Assembly (NCBI GenBank): GCA_964519245.1
Contig: CAZFLK010000004.1
Coordinates: 26,885-90,884 of the forward strand
Source: JAYPEY01 sp964519245
GTDB taxonomy: Bacteria > Verrucomicrobiota > Verrucomicrobiia > Limisphaerales > JAYPEY01
Reading direction: 5' to 3'
Length of the DNA stretch: 64,000 nt
This document shows positions 18,874-26,301 of the stretch, one piece after another (position 1 is the stretch's first letter; the number at the start of each line of letters is the position of its first letter). The notes under the pieces are model-generated. The model was not told where the DNA came from. It did not search any database and saw only the letters and a list, made by a program, of their open reading frames with translations. Made by a program: the position numbers and the translations under genes.

Positions 18874-18903
18874 AAAGGAGGGGAGAGGCTTTCGCCTCCC
18901 CCC
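18874..18903 (-). terminator. Terminator/attenuator between the 912-aa and 2006-aa DUF11 genes
   Basis: Read on the minus strand, a GC-rich stem (GGGGGAGGC paired with GCCTCTCCC, one mismatch) closes a GAAA tetraloop and is followed by CTCCTTTT. It lies just after the stop of the 912-aa gene, in a 200-bp gap otherwise without genes. The short T run suggests partial rather than full termination. Confidence 0.55.
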
Positions 18904-18921
18904 TCGCGGGGCCGCATGGGC

Positions 18922-21660
18922 CTATTCGTTGATTCTCACCGCGAAGGTGATCGTCACTTCCTCAAGCGAGGCCAACGCCGGAATGGTCACTACCAACTGG
19001 GCCGGGTCGGCGGCGCCGTTGGCGGGCTCCGTCGTGATCGTCGGCACCGGAGTCCCAACGGTCGCTGCCGCGGCCGCCTCGTAATCCACCATGCCGAGCG
19101 TGGCCTTCAGATACGTGGTGTGGGTCGGAATCGTATCCGTCACCACCACGTTCGTCGCCGTCGTCGTGCCGCTATTCTTCACCTTGATCTGGTAAAGAAT
19201 AATGGTGCCGGGAGGCGCTGTCAGCGGCGTGGCCACAAAGCCCGCGCCGTCCGCCGCGCCATCTTCGTTGGCGTCCAACGCCTGCTTCTTGGTCACCTGG
19301 ACATTGCCCTCCACGATGGTGGACTGGTCCGTGGCCGTCGCATCCGTCGGCGCCGTCGTGGTGTGGCCATTGTTCGCCGTGGAGGCCGTGATGGTCGTGG
19401 TGTTGACACCCGGCGCGGACACCGTGTTGTCGGCAAACACCTTGACGATCAGCTTGACCGTGTCGCCCGGCTGCAGCGGCAGGCTGGGGACCAACGCCGC
19501 CACCCCGTCGAGGGTGACGATGTTCGGCTCGCCGGCGTCCAACTCACCGTCGCCATCCGTGTCCCAGTGAACGACGGAAGAGAACCCGGAGGTATCGTTC
19601 GAGGTGGACAGGGTGATCGTGCTGAGCACGCCGTCGCCCTCGGCGACGTTACCGGTGTTCTCCAGCGTGTGGGAGTAGGTCACCGTGCCGTTCGGGAAGA
19701 TCTGCCCCGTATTGTTCGGTGTGATCGTCAGTGAACGAACGGTCTGCACCGTCACGGCGTCATGTTTGATGTCCGAGGCGGTGGTCGTCGGAGACAAGGC
19801 CCGGAAGAACACCGACTGGGTCGTGGGCGTGGCGCCCGCCGGAACGGTCACCACCGCCGTGACCTCGACGCTGCCGTTGGCCGCGATCGAACCGGTCTCC
19901 GTGTCCTCGGTTCCGCCAACGCCTCCGGCGCTGCCGACGAAGAACTTCACGCTCCAGCCGGCCGGCAAGGCCGCCATGCCGGAGGTTGAACCCGCAGCCA
20001 GATCGAAGGCGTCCGGAATCGTGCTCGTGTTGTTCACGAACAGGATGAAGGACGTCGTGACCGGGTTGTCGCGGTTCGGCGTGACCGTGTTGGTCGTGAT
20101 CGCAGCGACCTCGGGGCCCGCGCCCAGACCGTCGCCCGCGTCAGCTCCGCCGGTCACGGACAAGTCGTTGGTCACATCAACCGTGTTGTCGGTGATCTCG
20201 TCCAAGGTATCGTCCGCATCGTCGCTCGCGGGCGTCGCGCCGGGATCCTTGGTCGAGGTCGCGGTCTTGGTCAACGTCGCCGGGACGTCCGCGTCGGTCA
20301 TGCCGGGCGGCAGGATAACGCGCACCTTGACGTTGATCGTGGCTCCGGCGGCGACCGGCCCCGTATCGGGAATGGAGTCGCCCGTGCTGTCCGTCTGCAG
20401 CGTAACGCCGTCCAACTTCATGAAGTCGATCTGCGCCCCAGCCGGGAAATTGCCCCGGACGTAGGTCAGGTTGAAGGTGTCCTCGACATTGCCATCGTTG
20501 GTCAGGGTGTTCGTGAAGATCACGGTGGCGCCCTGGGTGACCGGGCCCTGGGTGTCGCCGGTCAGGGTGACGCCGTAGGTCTCATTCACCGTCACGGTCG
20601 CCGGACCTGCGATAAATGGGCCCTGGTCGTCCGTGCCGTCATTGTATTCATAGCTGACGGTGTTGTTCTTGCCTCCCGGAGTCGCGCCCGCGGCAATATT
20701 GACCTGGAAGTCGATCGTGCCGGAGTCGCCGGGTAGCACTTCATTGACCACGACCGTGATCGTGGAACCGGTGATCGAGTAGTCGATCGTGTTGGGCGCC
20801 GTGCCCTGGGTGTCGCCGGTGTTATCCGTGAGCACGGTGGCTCCGGTGACGGACCAACGGCCGCTGTCGTCGACGTACTCCAGTTCCGCGTTGATCGTAT
20901 CCGTAAAGGTCAGCGTCTGGGCCGCGCCGATACCGATGTTTTCATAGGTGAAGCGGAAGGTGAAGGGACCGTCTCCGGGCGCGCCGTCATCGGCTCCAAC
21001 CACGGTCTTGCTGACCGTGACGTTGGCCGCGCCGGTGACGTCGGCGGTGTCCGTGTTCGTGTCCGTCGCCGTGCCCGTCGCCTGACTGGTCGCGGTGATG
21101 GTCAACTGCCCCTGGTCGCCGTCCACGGCCGAGCCCGGCACGGTGGCGATCACGAGGATGTTGACATCCGCATCACGACCGAGGTTGTCCACGCTCGTGA
21201 TGGCCGCGCCGTCCGCAACGCCATTCTTGTCCGCATCCAGAAAGATCTGGATGGACGTGAAGTTGAAGTCGTCGGTTCCAAGCTGCGCGGTCACGAGGTT
21301 GAAGCTGTCCGTGCCGTTGCCTGTGTTGACCAGGTTGTGGACGAAGGTCACCGGCTGACCGGGCGAGGCCGGCAACGTCTGCGTTGCGGTCAAGGTCAAA
21401 GACCCGACCTGCTCAACCGTGGTGATCACGGGCAGCGAGTTCGCTGTGCGCGAGGTTCCGCCGCCGTCCAGATAGCTGGCGGTGGCGATGTTTCCGACAC
21501 TCGACCCGGCATCCGGAGCCGCCGCCTGCGCCTTGCCGCCGCCCGTAAAGAGCGATGCGGCAAACACAAGCGCACCCGCCAAACCGGCGATCATCGCTTT
21601 GGGACGCGATCGATAAAATCGACCGGGTCCGGTGTTCATGGTTGTTTTCATTTGTATCAT
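18922..21660 (-). CDS. Secreted DUF11 multi-domain surface protein
   Basis: A 912-aa exported protein built almost entirely of DUF11/conserved-repeat Ig-like domains (about six). Each shows the pattern of a 'T..P...V.F.HTL.NTGN..D.F.L' strand pair, a 'D.D.DG..DAGE' or 'DADKNGVADG' acidic loop that could bind calcium, then a 'L.PG.....V.V.VP' strand. The signal peptide is long (about 46 residues, cut after KAQA). Start ATG 21660 is preceded by AGGAAAAG at suitable spacing; a second Met lies three codons on. It is highly acidic, with almost no Cys or Lys, as in repeat adhesins and S-layer-like fibres. It is the second gene of the operon and is followed by a terminator-like hairpin, consistent with high expression as a major subunit (inferred). 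Confidence 0.82.
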   Translation of the reverse strand: MIQMKTTMNTGPGRFYRSRPKAMIAGLAGALVFAASLFTGGGKAQAAAPDAGSSVGNIATASYLDGGGTSRTANSLPVITTVEQVGSLTLTATQTLPASPGQPVTFVHNLVNTGNGTDSFNLVTAQLGTDDFNFTSIQIFLDADKNGVADGAAITSVDNLGRDADVNILVIATVPGSAVDGDQGQLTITATSQATGTATDTNTDTADVTGAANVTVSKTVVGADDGAPGDGPFTFRFTYENIGIGAAQTLTFTDTINAELEYVDDSGRWSVTGATVLTDNTGDTQGTAPNTIDYSITGSTITVVVNEVLPGDSGTIDFQVNIAAGATPGGKNNTVSYEYNDGTDDQGPFIAGPATVTVNETYGVTLTGDTQGPVTQGATVIFTNTLTNDGNVEDTFNLTYVRGNFPAGAQIDFMKLDGVTLQTDSTGDSIPDTGPVAAGATINVKVRVILPPGMTDADVPATLTKTATSTKDPGATPASDDADDTLDEITDNTVDVTNDLSVTGGADAGDGLGAGPEVAAITTNTVTPNRDNPVTTSFILFVNNTSTIPDAFDLAAGSTSGMAALPAGWSVKFFVGSAGGVGGTEDTETGSIAANGSVEVTAVVTVPAGATPTTQSVFFRALSPTTTASDIKHDAVTVQTVRSLTITPNNTGQIFPNGTVTYSHTLENTGNVAEGDGVLSTITLSTSNDTSGFSSVVHWDTDGDGELDAGEPNIVTLDGVAALVPSLPLQPGDTVKLIVKVFADNTVSAPGVNTTTITASTANNGHTTTAPTDATATDQSTIVEGNVQVTKKQALDANEDGAADGAGFVATPLTAPPGTIILYQIKVKNSGTTTATNVVVTDTIPTHTTYLKATLGMVDYEAAAAATVGTPVPTITTEPANGAADPAQLVVTIPALASLEEVTITFAVRINE

Positions 21661-21739
21661 GGTTGCTTTTCCTAGGGTTTGTTTTGTCTTGGGGAAATGA
21701 CGACGGCGATCGCTGAGCGCGGGCCGACCGCCGTGAAAG

Positions 21740-22288
21740 TTACTGCTTGGCCGCCGTGGTCGGCGCGTCCGCGGGATCGATCCTCGTGCGCATCTTCACC
21801 GTGACCGTCTGTTTAGCCGGAAGGTCAACAGGCGCCCAGCGGACGGCCCGATACTCGGAGGGAGCGACCTTGACCCGCACCTGCTTGCCATCGGCCGAGG
21901 TGACGGTCTTCATAAGCGGAACCGGCAGGAAATTTGCGCCGTCAATGGTGGCGAACTTGATCTTCGGCTTGGCGCTGCCGCCAATATACTTGGTCCCGGC
22001 GGGAATCGGCACGGTGGGCGCCAACTTGCGCAAGGTGTCGTCCGTCTTGTTTCGGTACGAAGCGGTGTATTCAAGCACTTCGCCGGGCTTGGCCTTGTTC
22101 CCCGGCAACATCTGCTCCTTGCCTTGGGAATCCTTCACGACCTTCTTCGCGACCAGCTTGATGTCCAGATTTGGATCATTCTGGGCGCTCGCCGAGCCGA
22201 CGAATGCGGTGATTAACATTCCCACCAGGGCCGCCATCGCCGCCCCTTTCCGTCGGAATCCGGTTTTTTCGTCAACTGATGTTTTCAT
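21740..22288 (-). CDS. Small secreted DUF11-like protein, first gene of the operon
   Basis: A 182-aa exported protein. The signal peptide (residues 1-35, ending GSASA) is followed by one DUF11-type Ig domain (LDIKLVAKKVVKD, KPGEVLEYTASYRNKT, VPIPAGTKYIGGSA). The mature protein is basic (many Lys), in contrast to the acidic 912-aa neighbour 79 bp downstream, which would suit electrostatic pairing between them. It opens the DUF11 operon, so the operon promoter should lie in the A+T-richer stretch at about 22290-22560. The function is not known; a minor subunit or tip/cap of a surface fibre is possible but only inferred. Confidence 0.78.
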   Translation of the reverse strand: MKTSVDEKTGFRRKGAAMAALVGMLITAFVGSASAQNDPNLDIKLVAKKVVKDSQGKEQMLPGNKAKPGEVLEYTASYRNKTDDTLRKLAPTVPIPAGTKYIGGSAKPKIKFATIDGANFLPVPLMKTVTSADGKQVRVKVAPSEYRAVRWAPVDLPAKQTVTVKMRTRIDPADAPTTAAKQ

Positions 22289-22720
22289 TTGGGCTGTCTT
22301 TGTTTTCTCCCGGGCGAACGCAGTCGCCCCGAAATTTGGTTATGCTCAAATTGCGACACAATGTGTACTTTTTCTATACATCAAGTTCCGCAAAAGCTCA
22401 TCCGTACACCTACGTAGAATCAACCGGCGCGAAATCGAAGCCTCGAGGCCTGTTCCGTCACCCGCTAAATCGGCTGTCACATTCTCGAACGACCGAACCG
22501 GACCAGACGCATTTTGACTTGAATTAAAACACGTTATCCAATTACTGGACACATACGCCGTTCAGCAGACAAAGTCCAGTTGTTTTGAAGCTTCCGACAG
22601 GACAGGGGGAGGAATTCACACTTACTGAACAAAACGCCCTCTTCCCGGGCAGCGTTTTCGAAGTCGAGCGGGTGAGGAGACTCCTAAAGGAAGGGGCGGC
22701 CAACCGGCTTCAGGTTTCCA
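22289..22720. other. 432-bp intergenic region upstream of the DUF11 operon
   Basis: No coding region is supported here. The part next to the DUF11 operon (22330-22560) is clearly more A+T-rich than the rest of the window and probably carries the operon promoter, though I could not pick convincing -35/-10 boxes. An 11-base inverted repeat ACACA-A-TGTGT lies at 22356-22366, a weak candidate operator. The distal part holds the terminator of the response-regulator operon. Confidence 0.5.
22631..22658 (-). terminator. Probable terminator of the response-regulator operon
   Basis: Arms AAAACGC (22631-22637) and GCGTTTT (22652-22658) pair perfectly, with two or three further GC pairs inside a small bulge. 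On the minus strand the stem is followed by TTTTGTT. It lies about 60 bases after the stop of the 75-aa membrane protein gene and would insulate the DUF11 operon from the regulator operon. Confidence 0.5.
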
Positions 22721-22948
22721 TCATAGCGAGCGAAGCAGAAGGAATCCGCCGATCAAGAATGTCGCCGCCAGAATCACCAACAGCAAGATGAGGGCAATGC
22801 GCCACACAGCTCTGGATGAGATCCGACTCGGCGGATACTTGAAGAAGGGCATGGTTGCCCGTTGTTTCCCCCGCGATCGATCAGCATCCACGGCAATGTC
22901 CCGGCAACTGCCTTGCAGCTCATCGGCATGAGGTTCGGGGCCTTTCAT
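22721..22948 (-). CDS. 75-aa single-pass membrane protein coupled to the response regulator
   Basis: A small protein with a polar, charged N-terminus of about 47 residues and one C-terminal membrane helix (about 49-72, IALILLLVILAATFLIGGFLLL). Its ATG overlaps the TGA of the response-regulator gene (ATGA, 22945-22948), so the two are probably translationally coupled. I recognise no family. A tail-anchored topology with the N-terminal part in the cytoplasm fits the sequence. The reading frame could be fortuitous, but the overlap, the clean hydrophobic segment and the position make a real gene more likely than not. Confidence 0.6.
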   Translation of the reverse strand: MKGPEPHADELQGSCRDIAVDADRSRGKQRATMPFFKYPPSRISSRAVWRIALILLLVILAATFLIGGFLLLRSL

Positions 22949-23589
22949 GCTTCGATTATACCCTTCCTGATCGCCAGTCGAACCAGATCAGTCTGCGATT
23001 TCAGGTTCAATTTGCGCATCAGGTTGGCGCGATGCGTCTCGGCCGTCCGCGGGCTGATGAACAATTTGGCGGCAATCTCGGCGCTGGTCATGCCCTCGGC
23101 AGCCAACTGCAGCACCAAGCGCTCCCGCTTGGTCAGGGACTCGATCGGATCGGCGTTCTTGTCTCCCTCGGGCCGGATATAGCCGGCGATCGCCTTGTCC
23201 GCCAACTCCGGACTCAGATATCGCCTGCCAACCGCCACCGCCCGAACCGCCGCGACCAGATCCGAACCTGAGGAGTCCTTCAAGACATAACCCAGAGCGC
23301 CGCTGCGAAGCGCCTCGACGACATACGGCTCGTCGGCATGCATGGACAAGACCAGCATCCGCGTCTCCTTGAACTCGGCGCTCACCCGCCGCGCCAACTC
23401 CAGACCATGCAAACGAGGAATCATCAGGTCCATGACCAGGACATCCGGCCGATGACGCTCCACCATTTCCACGGCGGTCAGACCATCCGCGGCCTCGCCG
23501 ACCAACTCGAAATCCCGCTCGGACTCAAGAATCCGGCGCAGTCCCTCCCTCACCATGTGATGATCTTCCACCAGCACGATTCGCGTCAT
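22945..23589 (-). CDS. NarL/FixJ-family response regulator
   Basis: A 214-aa two-component response regulator. The receiver domain (residues 1-120) has the acidic pair E8-D9, the phospho-acceptor D54 (LVMDLMIP), the conserved Ser/Thr position in LVLSMHA and K104 (YVLKDS). The C-terminal LuxR-type helix-turn-helix (about 149-205) reads LTKRERLVLQLAAEGMTSAEIA followed by the recognition helix SPRTAETHRANLMRKL. All key residues are intact, so it should bind DNA on phosphorylation. Its ATG overlaps the stop of the kinase remnant upstream (four bases). Since that kinase looks broken, the regulator may be orphaned or driven by another kinase or acetyl phosphate. A target cannot be read from the sequence; the DUF11 operon is the nearest candidate. 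Confidence 0.93.
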   Translation of the reverse strand: MTRIVLVEDHHMVREGLRRILESERDFELVGEAADGLTAVEMVERHRPDVLVMDLMIPRLHGLELARRVSAEFKETRMLVLSMHADEPYVVEALRSGALGYVLKDSSGSDLVAAVRAVAVGRRYLSPELADKAIAGYIRPEGDKNADPIESLTKRERLVLQLAAEGMTSAEIAAKLFISPRTAETHRANLMRKLNLKSQTDLVRLAIRKGIIEA

Positions 23590-23936
23590 GAGTCCTCCTC
23601 ATTGGAGTGTTCGTCCCGGTATCGGGCGGGCGCGGTAATGTTGAGAGTCGTTCCCGCCCCAGCGTCAGAACGCGCCGAGAAGATGCCGTCCACCATGGCC
23701 GTCCGTTCACGCATCCCGGCCAGCCCGTTCGAACGTTTGGATTCCAAAGCCGCCGCCACATCGAAGCCATCGCCATCATCCGAGATCGTCAACTCCAACT
23801 GATCGTCGACAGCATAAAGGGATACATCAATGACGCTCGCATTGGCATGCCTTCCGATATTGGTCAACGCCTCTTGCGTCACTCGATACAGGGTCGTCCA
23901 CAACGAATACGCCTTCCTGAAGAATGGCGTGTCCAC
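23586..23936 (-). pseudogene. C-terminal HATPase fragment of a NarL-type sensor kinase
   Basis: The frame encodes the ATPase half of a HisKA_3-type histidine kinase: the N box (LYRVTQEALTNIGRHANAS), the G1 box (ISDDGDGFD), the G2-like GLAGMRERTAMVDG and the terminal GAGTTLNI strand. The dimerisation/phospho-acceptor His domain that should precede it is absent; directly upstream, in a different frame, lies a truncated GAF domain. A GTG at 23936 could start a 116-aa product, but no ribosome-binding site is evident and without its His box it cannot autophosphorylate. The end overlaps the response-regulator start by four bases, as in an intact kinase-regulator operon. Confidence 0.75.
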
Positions 23937-24195
23937 AGAAAGAGATCTCCCGGGGCATCTCCGGAGTCTCGATTCCGTATCGCGACTTGAACCACTGCCT
24001 GCCGTGGTCCAACAGGCTCACCAAGGCAATGGGAACGTCACAGACCGCTGCCGCCATGCGTGTGATCTCGTCGAAAACCTCCTCCGGCGCCGTGTCAATG
24101 ACACGGTATCGGTCCAGCGCCGCCTGGCGCTCTGCTTCGTTGATGGGGATGGGCGCTTCCAACGCTGTCGCGGATGCTAAAGGTTTCACTGCCAA
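23827..24195 (-). pseudogene. N-terminal GAF-domain fragment of the same sensor kinase
   Basis: Residues about 18-100 match the N-terminal GAF domain common in sensor kinases (RQAALDRYRVIDTAPEEVFD, VPIALVSLLDHGRQWFKS, ISFCGHAILQ). After FVVDD the match stops and the remaining about 24 residues are the HATPase sequence read in the wrong frame, ending at a stop. The GAF domain is therefore cut at about two-thirds of its length, and the rest of GAF plus the His-phosphotransfer domain are missing. It could still be translated as a 122-aa protein. The start is divergent from mqnC (121 bp apart). Confidence 0.75.
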
Positions 24196-24316
24196 CTCGC
24201 GCGGACTCTATCCCATCACCGCCCGAACGCCAATCAATCCGCTCGCCTCTCCCGTTGCCCCAGCGGAACCTGCTGGCGATTCCTCGCAAGTTGGATTAGG
24301 TTCCCCCCATTCAATC

Positions 24317-25408
24317 ATGCTTCAAGACACAGCCACCGACGAATTGCTCCAGAAGGTCTGGGACGGCGAACGCATCTGTCCGCGCGAGGCCCGGGAACTT
24401 TGGAGCCTGCCGCTGGAGGAGCTCGGCGCCCTCGCCGATCGCCGCCGCCGCCTGGCCAAGGCCGAAGCCTACGACGGGCGCGGCAATGAGATCGTCACCT
24501 ACATCGTCGACCGCAATGTCAACTACACCAACGTCTGCAACGTCTATTGCACGTTTTGCGCCTTCTACCGTCTCGAAAAGGACGATGACTCCTACGTGAT
24601 CACCCATGAGGAGATGGACCGGAAAATCGAGGAAACCGTCGCCCTCGGCGGCACCCAGATCCTCATGCAGGGCGGCCATCACCCGAAACTGAGCAAGCAG
24701 TGGTATCTGGATCTCTTGTCGCACATCCGCAACCGCTGGCCCCAGATCAACATCCACGCCTTCAGCCCCAGCGAGTTCATCCATTTCCAGGAAGTCTTCG
24801 ATGAACCGCTCGACGCCATCATCCGCGACTTTGCAGATGCCGGACTCGGCTCGATTCCCGGCGGCGGCGGCGAAATCCTCGTCGATCGCGTGCGCAAACG
24901 GATTTCGCCGCTCAAGGCCATGAGCGACGACTGGATGAGGGTGATGGACATCGCGCACAAACACGGCCTGAAATCCAGCGCCACCATGATGTTCGGCCAC
25001 GTCGAAACCCTGGACGAACGCATCGAACACTTCGAGCGCGTGCGGGCGCAGCAGGATGAGACCGGTGGATTCACCGCCTTCATTTCCTGGAACTTCCAAG
25101 CCGAGAACACCCGGCTCAAGGCGCCGACCACCGGCGCAAACGAATACCTGAAGGTTCAGGCCTTGAGCCGCATCTACCTCGACAACGTCGACAACATCCA
25201 GAGTTCCTGGGTCACCCAGGGCCTCGACATCGGCCAGGTGGCGCTCAACTACGGAGCCAACGACCTGGGCAGCATCATGATCGAGGAGAACGTCGTCTCG
25301 CAAGCGGGCGCAACCTATTGCATGGGAGTCAAAGACATGAGGCGCCTCATCGAGGAACTCGGCTACGAGGCCCGGCAACGGGACAATTGGTACAACCTTC
25401 TGAACTGA
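24317..25408 (+). CDS. mqnC: Cyclic dehypoxanthinyl futalosine synthase MqnC (radical SAM)
   Basis: A 363-aa radical SAM enzyme that cyclises dehypoxanthinyl futalosine, the step after deadenylation in the futalosine menaquinone route. The cluster motif is C74-x3-C78-x2-C81 (VCNVYCTFCAF). Family blocks include QILMQGGHHP, HAFSPSEF, LGSIPGGGGEILVDRVR, SSATMMFGHVET and the C-terminal MIEENVVSQAG. The start ATG 24317 matches the family N-terminus; the frame is open further upstream but that part is antisense to the kinase remnant. It is separated by about 16 kb from mqnA/mqnE, so the pathway is split in this genome; mqnB and mqnD are not in the window. Confidence 0.95.
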   Translation: MLQDTATDELLQKVWDGERICPREARELWSLPLEELGALADRRRRLAKAEAYDGRGNEIVTYIVDRNVNYTNVCNVYCTFCAFYRLEKDDDSYVITHEEMDRKIEETVALGGTQILMQGGHHPKLSKQWYLDLLSHIRNRWPQINIHAFSPSEFIHFQEVFDEPLDAIIRDFADAGLGSIPGGGGEILVDRVRKRISPLKAMSDDWMRVMDIAHKHGLKSSATMMFGHVETLDERIEHFERVRAQQDETGGFTAFISWNFQAENTRLKAPTTGANEYLKVQALSRIYLDNVDNIQSSWVTQGLDIGQVALNYGANDLGSIMIEENVVSQAGATYCMGVKDMRRLIEELGYEARQRDNWYNLLN

Positions 25409-25434
25409 GCGGGCCGCGGACGAAGGTGGCTGCC

Positions 25435-26286
25435 TTAGTCGCCCTCGACGCCCGGCTTGCGCGCCCGCAGGATGTCGTCCGTATCCATCCCCGTTCCTGC
25501 GGACCGGTCGTCCCGTTCAGGCATGAGCGGGTCCGCCGCCGCCTCGAAGCCATCCCCCGCGCCCCCATCCTCACCGAGGAGGCGCGGCGGAACGGGTTCC
25601 CGGACCGCCTGCTCGAACACCCCCATCAAGGCCGCCTCCTTGATCTTCCACAGCAACGTCATCGTCATCGCCAGGGGCAACAACACAAAGAACAGCATCA
25701 GAAACCTGCGCCCTTCGGCCAGCAGATCAATGCGCAGGACAACCAATCGGGGCAGGTTGAAGAAAAATTGCAGCGTCCAGAACAGCATCGTCAGGAACAT
25801 CACTCCCACAATCAACCCCAGGTTGATCGCGGTGAACAGATGCGTCTCCTCCCGCAGGCCGTCGTCCGGCAGCAACTCGGTCAGACAGCGCAGGGAACGG
25901 TTCAGGGAAAACAGGAACATCAAACCCGAAAGCCCCAGCAGCCCCATCATGTTGTTGTAGAAATCAACCCAGGGAAGACGCCCCCAGAGAAAGACGAACG
26001 GGGAAAGCCCGACGCACAGCAGCCCGAACATCTTCGCCTGGTTCAACGCGGCAGTCCAACCCGACCGACAAGGCTGGTAGCCTTCCAATTGGATCACCCC
26101 GAAGAGCAGCAACCCCGTCGCCGCAGCAGCCGGCAAGACGCCAAACGGCCGCAATATCATGTTCAGCGAGGTTTGTGCGCAAACCAGCGTCGCCAGGGGC
26201 AACCCCCAGAACAGGCCCGACAGCCCCTTCACCAATCGCCGCAACGATTCCCTCAACTCGGCCTTGGCTGCGTCGGGTTCGGACAT
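25435..26286 (-). CDS. Multi-pass membrane protein of unknown function
   Basis: A 283-aa protein with about six hydrophobic segments (about residues 25-50, 52-68, 85-104, 112-130, 152-178 and 196-216), charged ends, and an acidic, Gly/Asp-rich soluble tail of about 60 residues. I recognise no family or catalytic motif. It lies 15 bp after speA on the same strand, so cotranscription with the arginine decarboxylase is likely. The last third is probably cytoplasmic. The gene converges on mqnC with a 26-bp gap. Confidence 0.75.
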   Translation of the reverse strand: MSEPDAAKAELRESLRRLVKGLSGLFWGLPLATLVCAQTSLNMILRPFGVLPAAAATGLLLFGVIQLEGYQPCRSGWTAALNQAKMFGLLCVGLSPFVFLWGRLPWVDFYNNMMGLLGLSGLMFLFSLNRSLRCLTELLPDDGLREETHLFTAINLGLIVGVMFLTMLFWTLQFFFNLPRLVVLRIDLLAEGRRFLMLFFVLLPLAMTMTLLWKIKEAALMGVFEQAVREPVPPRLLGEDGGAGDGFEAAADPLMPERDDRSAGTGMDTDDILRARKPGVEGD

Positions 26287-26301
26287 GCAACGATCGCTTG
26301 G

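Noticed and set aside
22675..22685. Short inverted repeat AGGAG-A-CTCCT
   Set aside because: Five-base arms with a one-base centre occur by chance at this base composition and no adjacent promoter was seen.
23924..24316. Upstream extension of the mqnC frame
   Set aside because: It is antisense to the GAF fragment and absent from the MqnC family; ATG 24317 gives the normal N-terminus.
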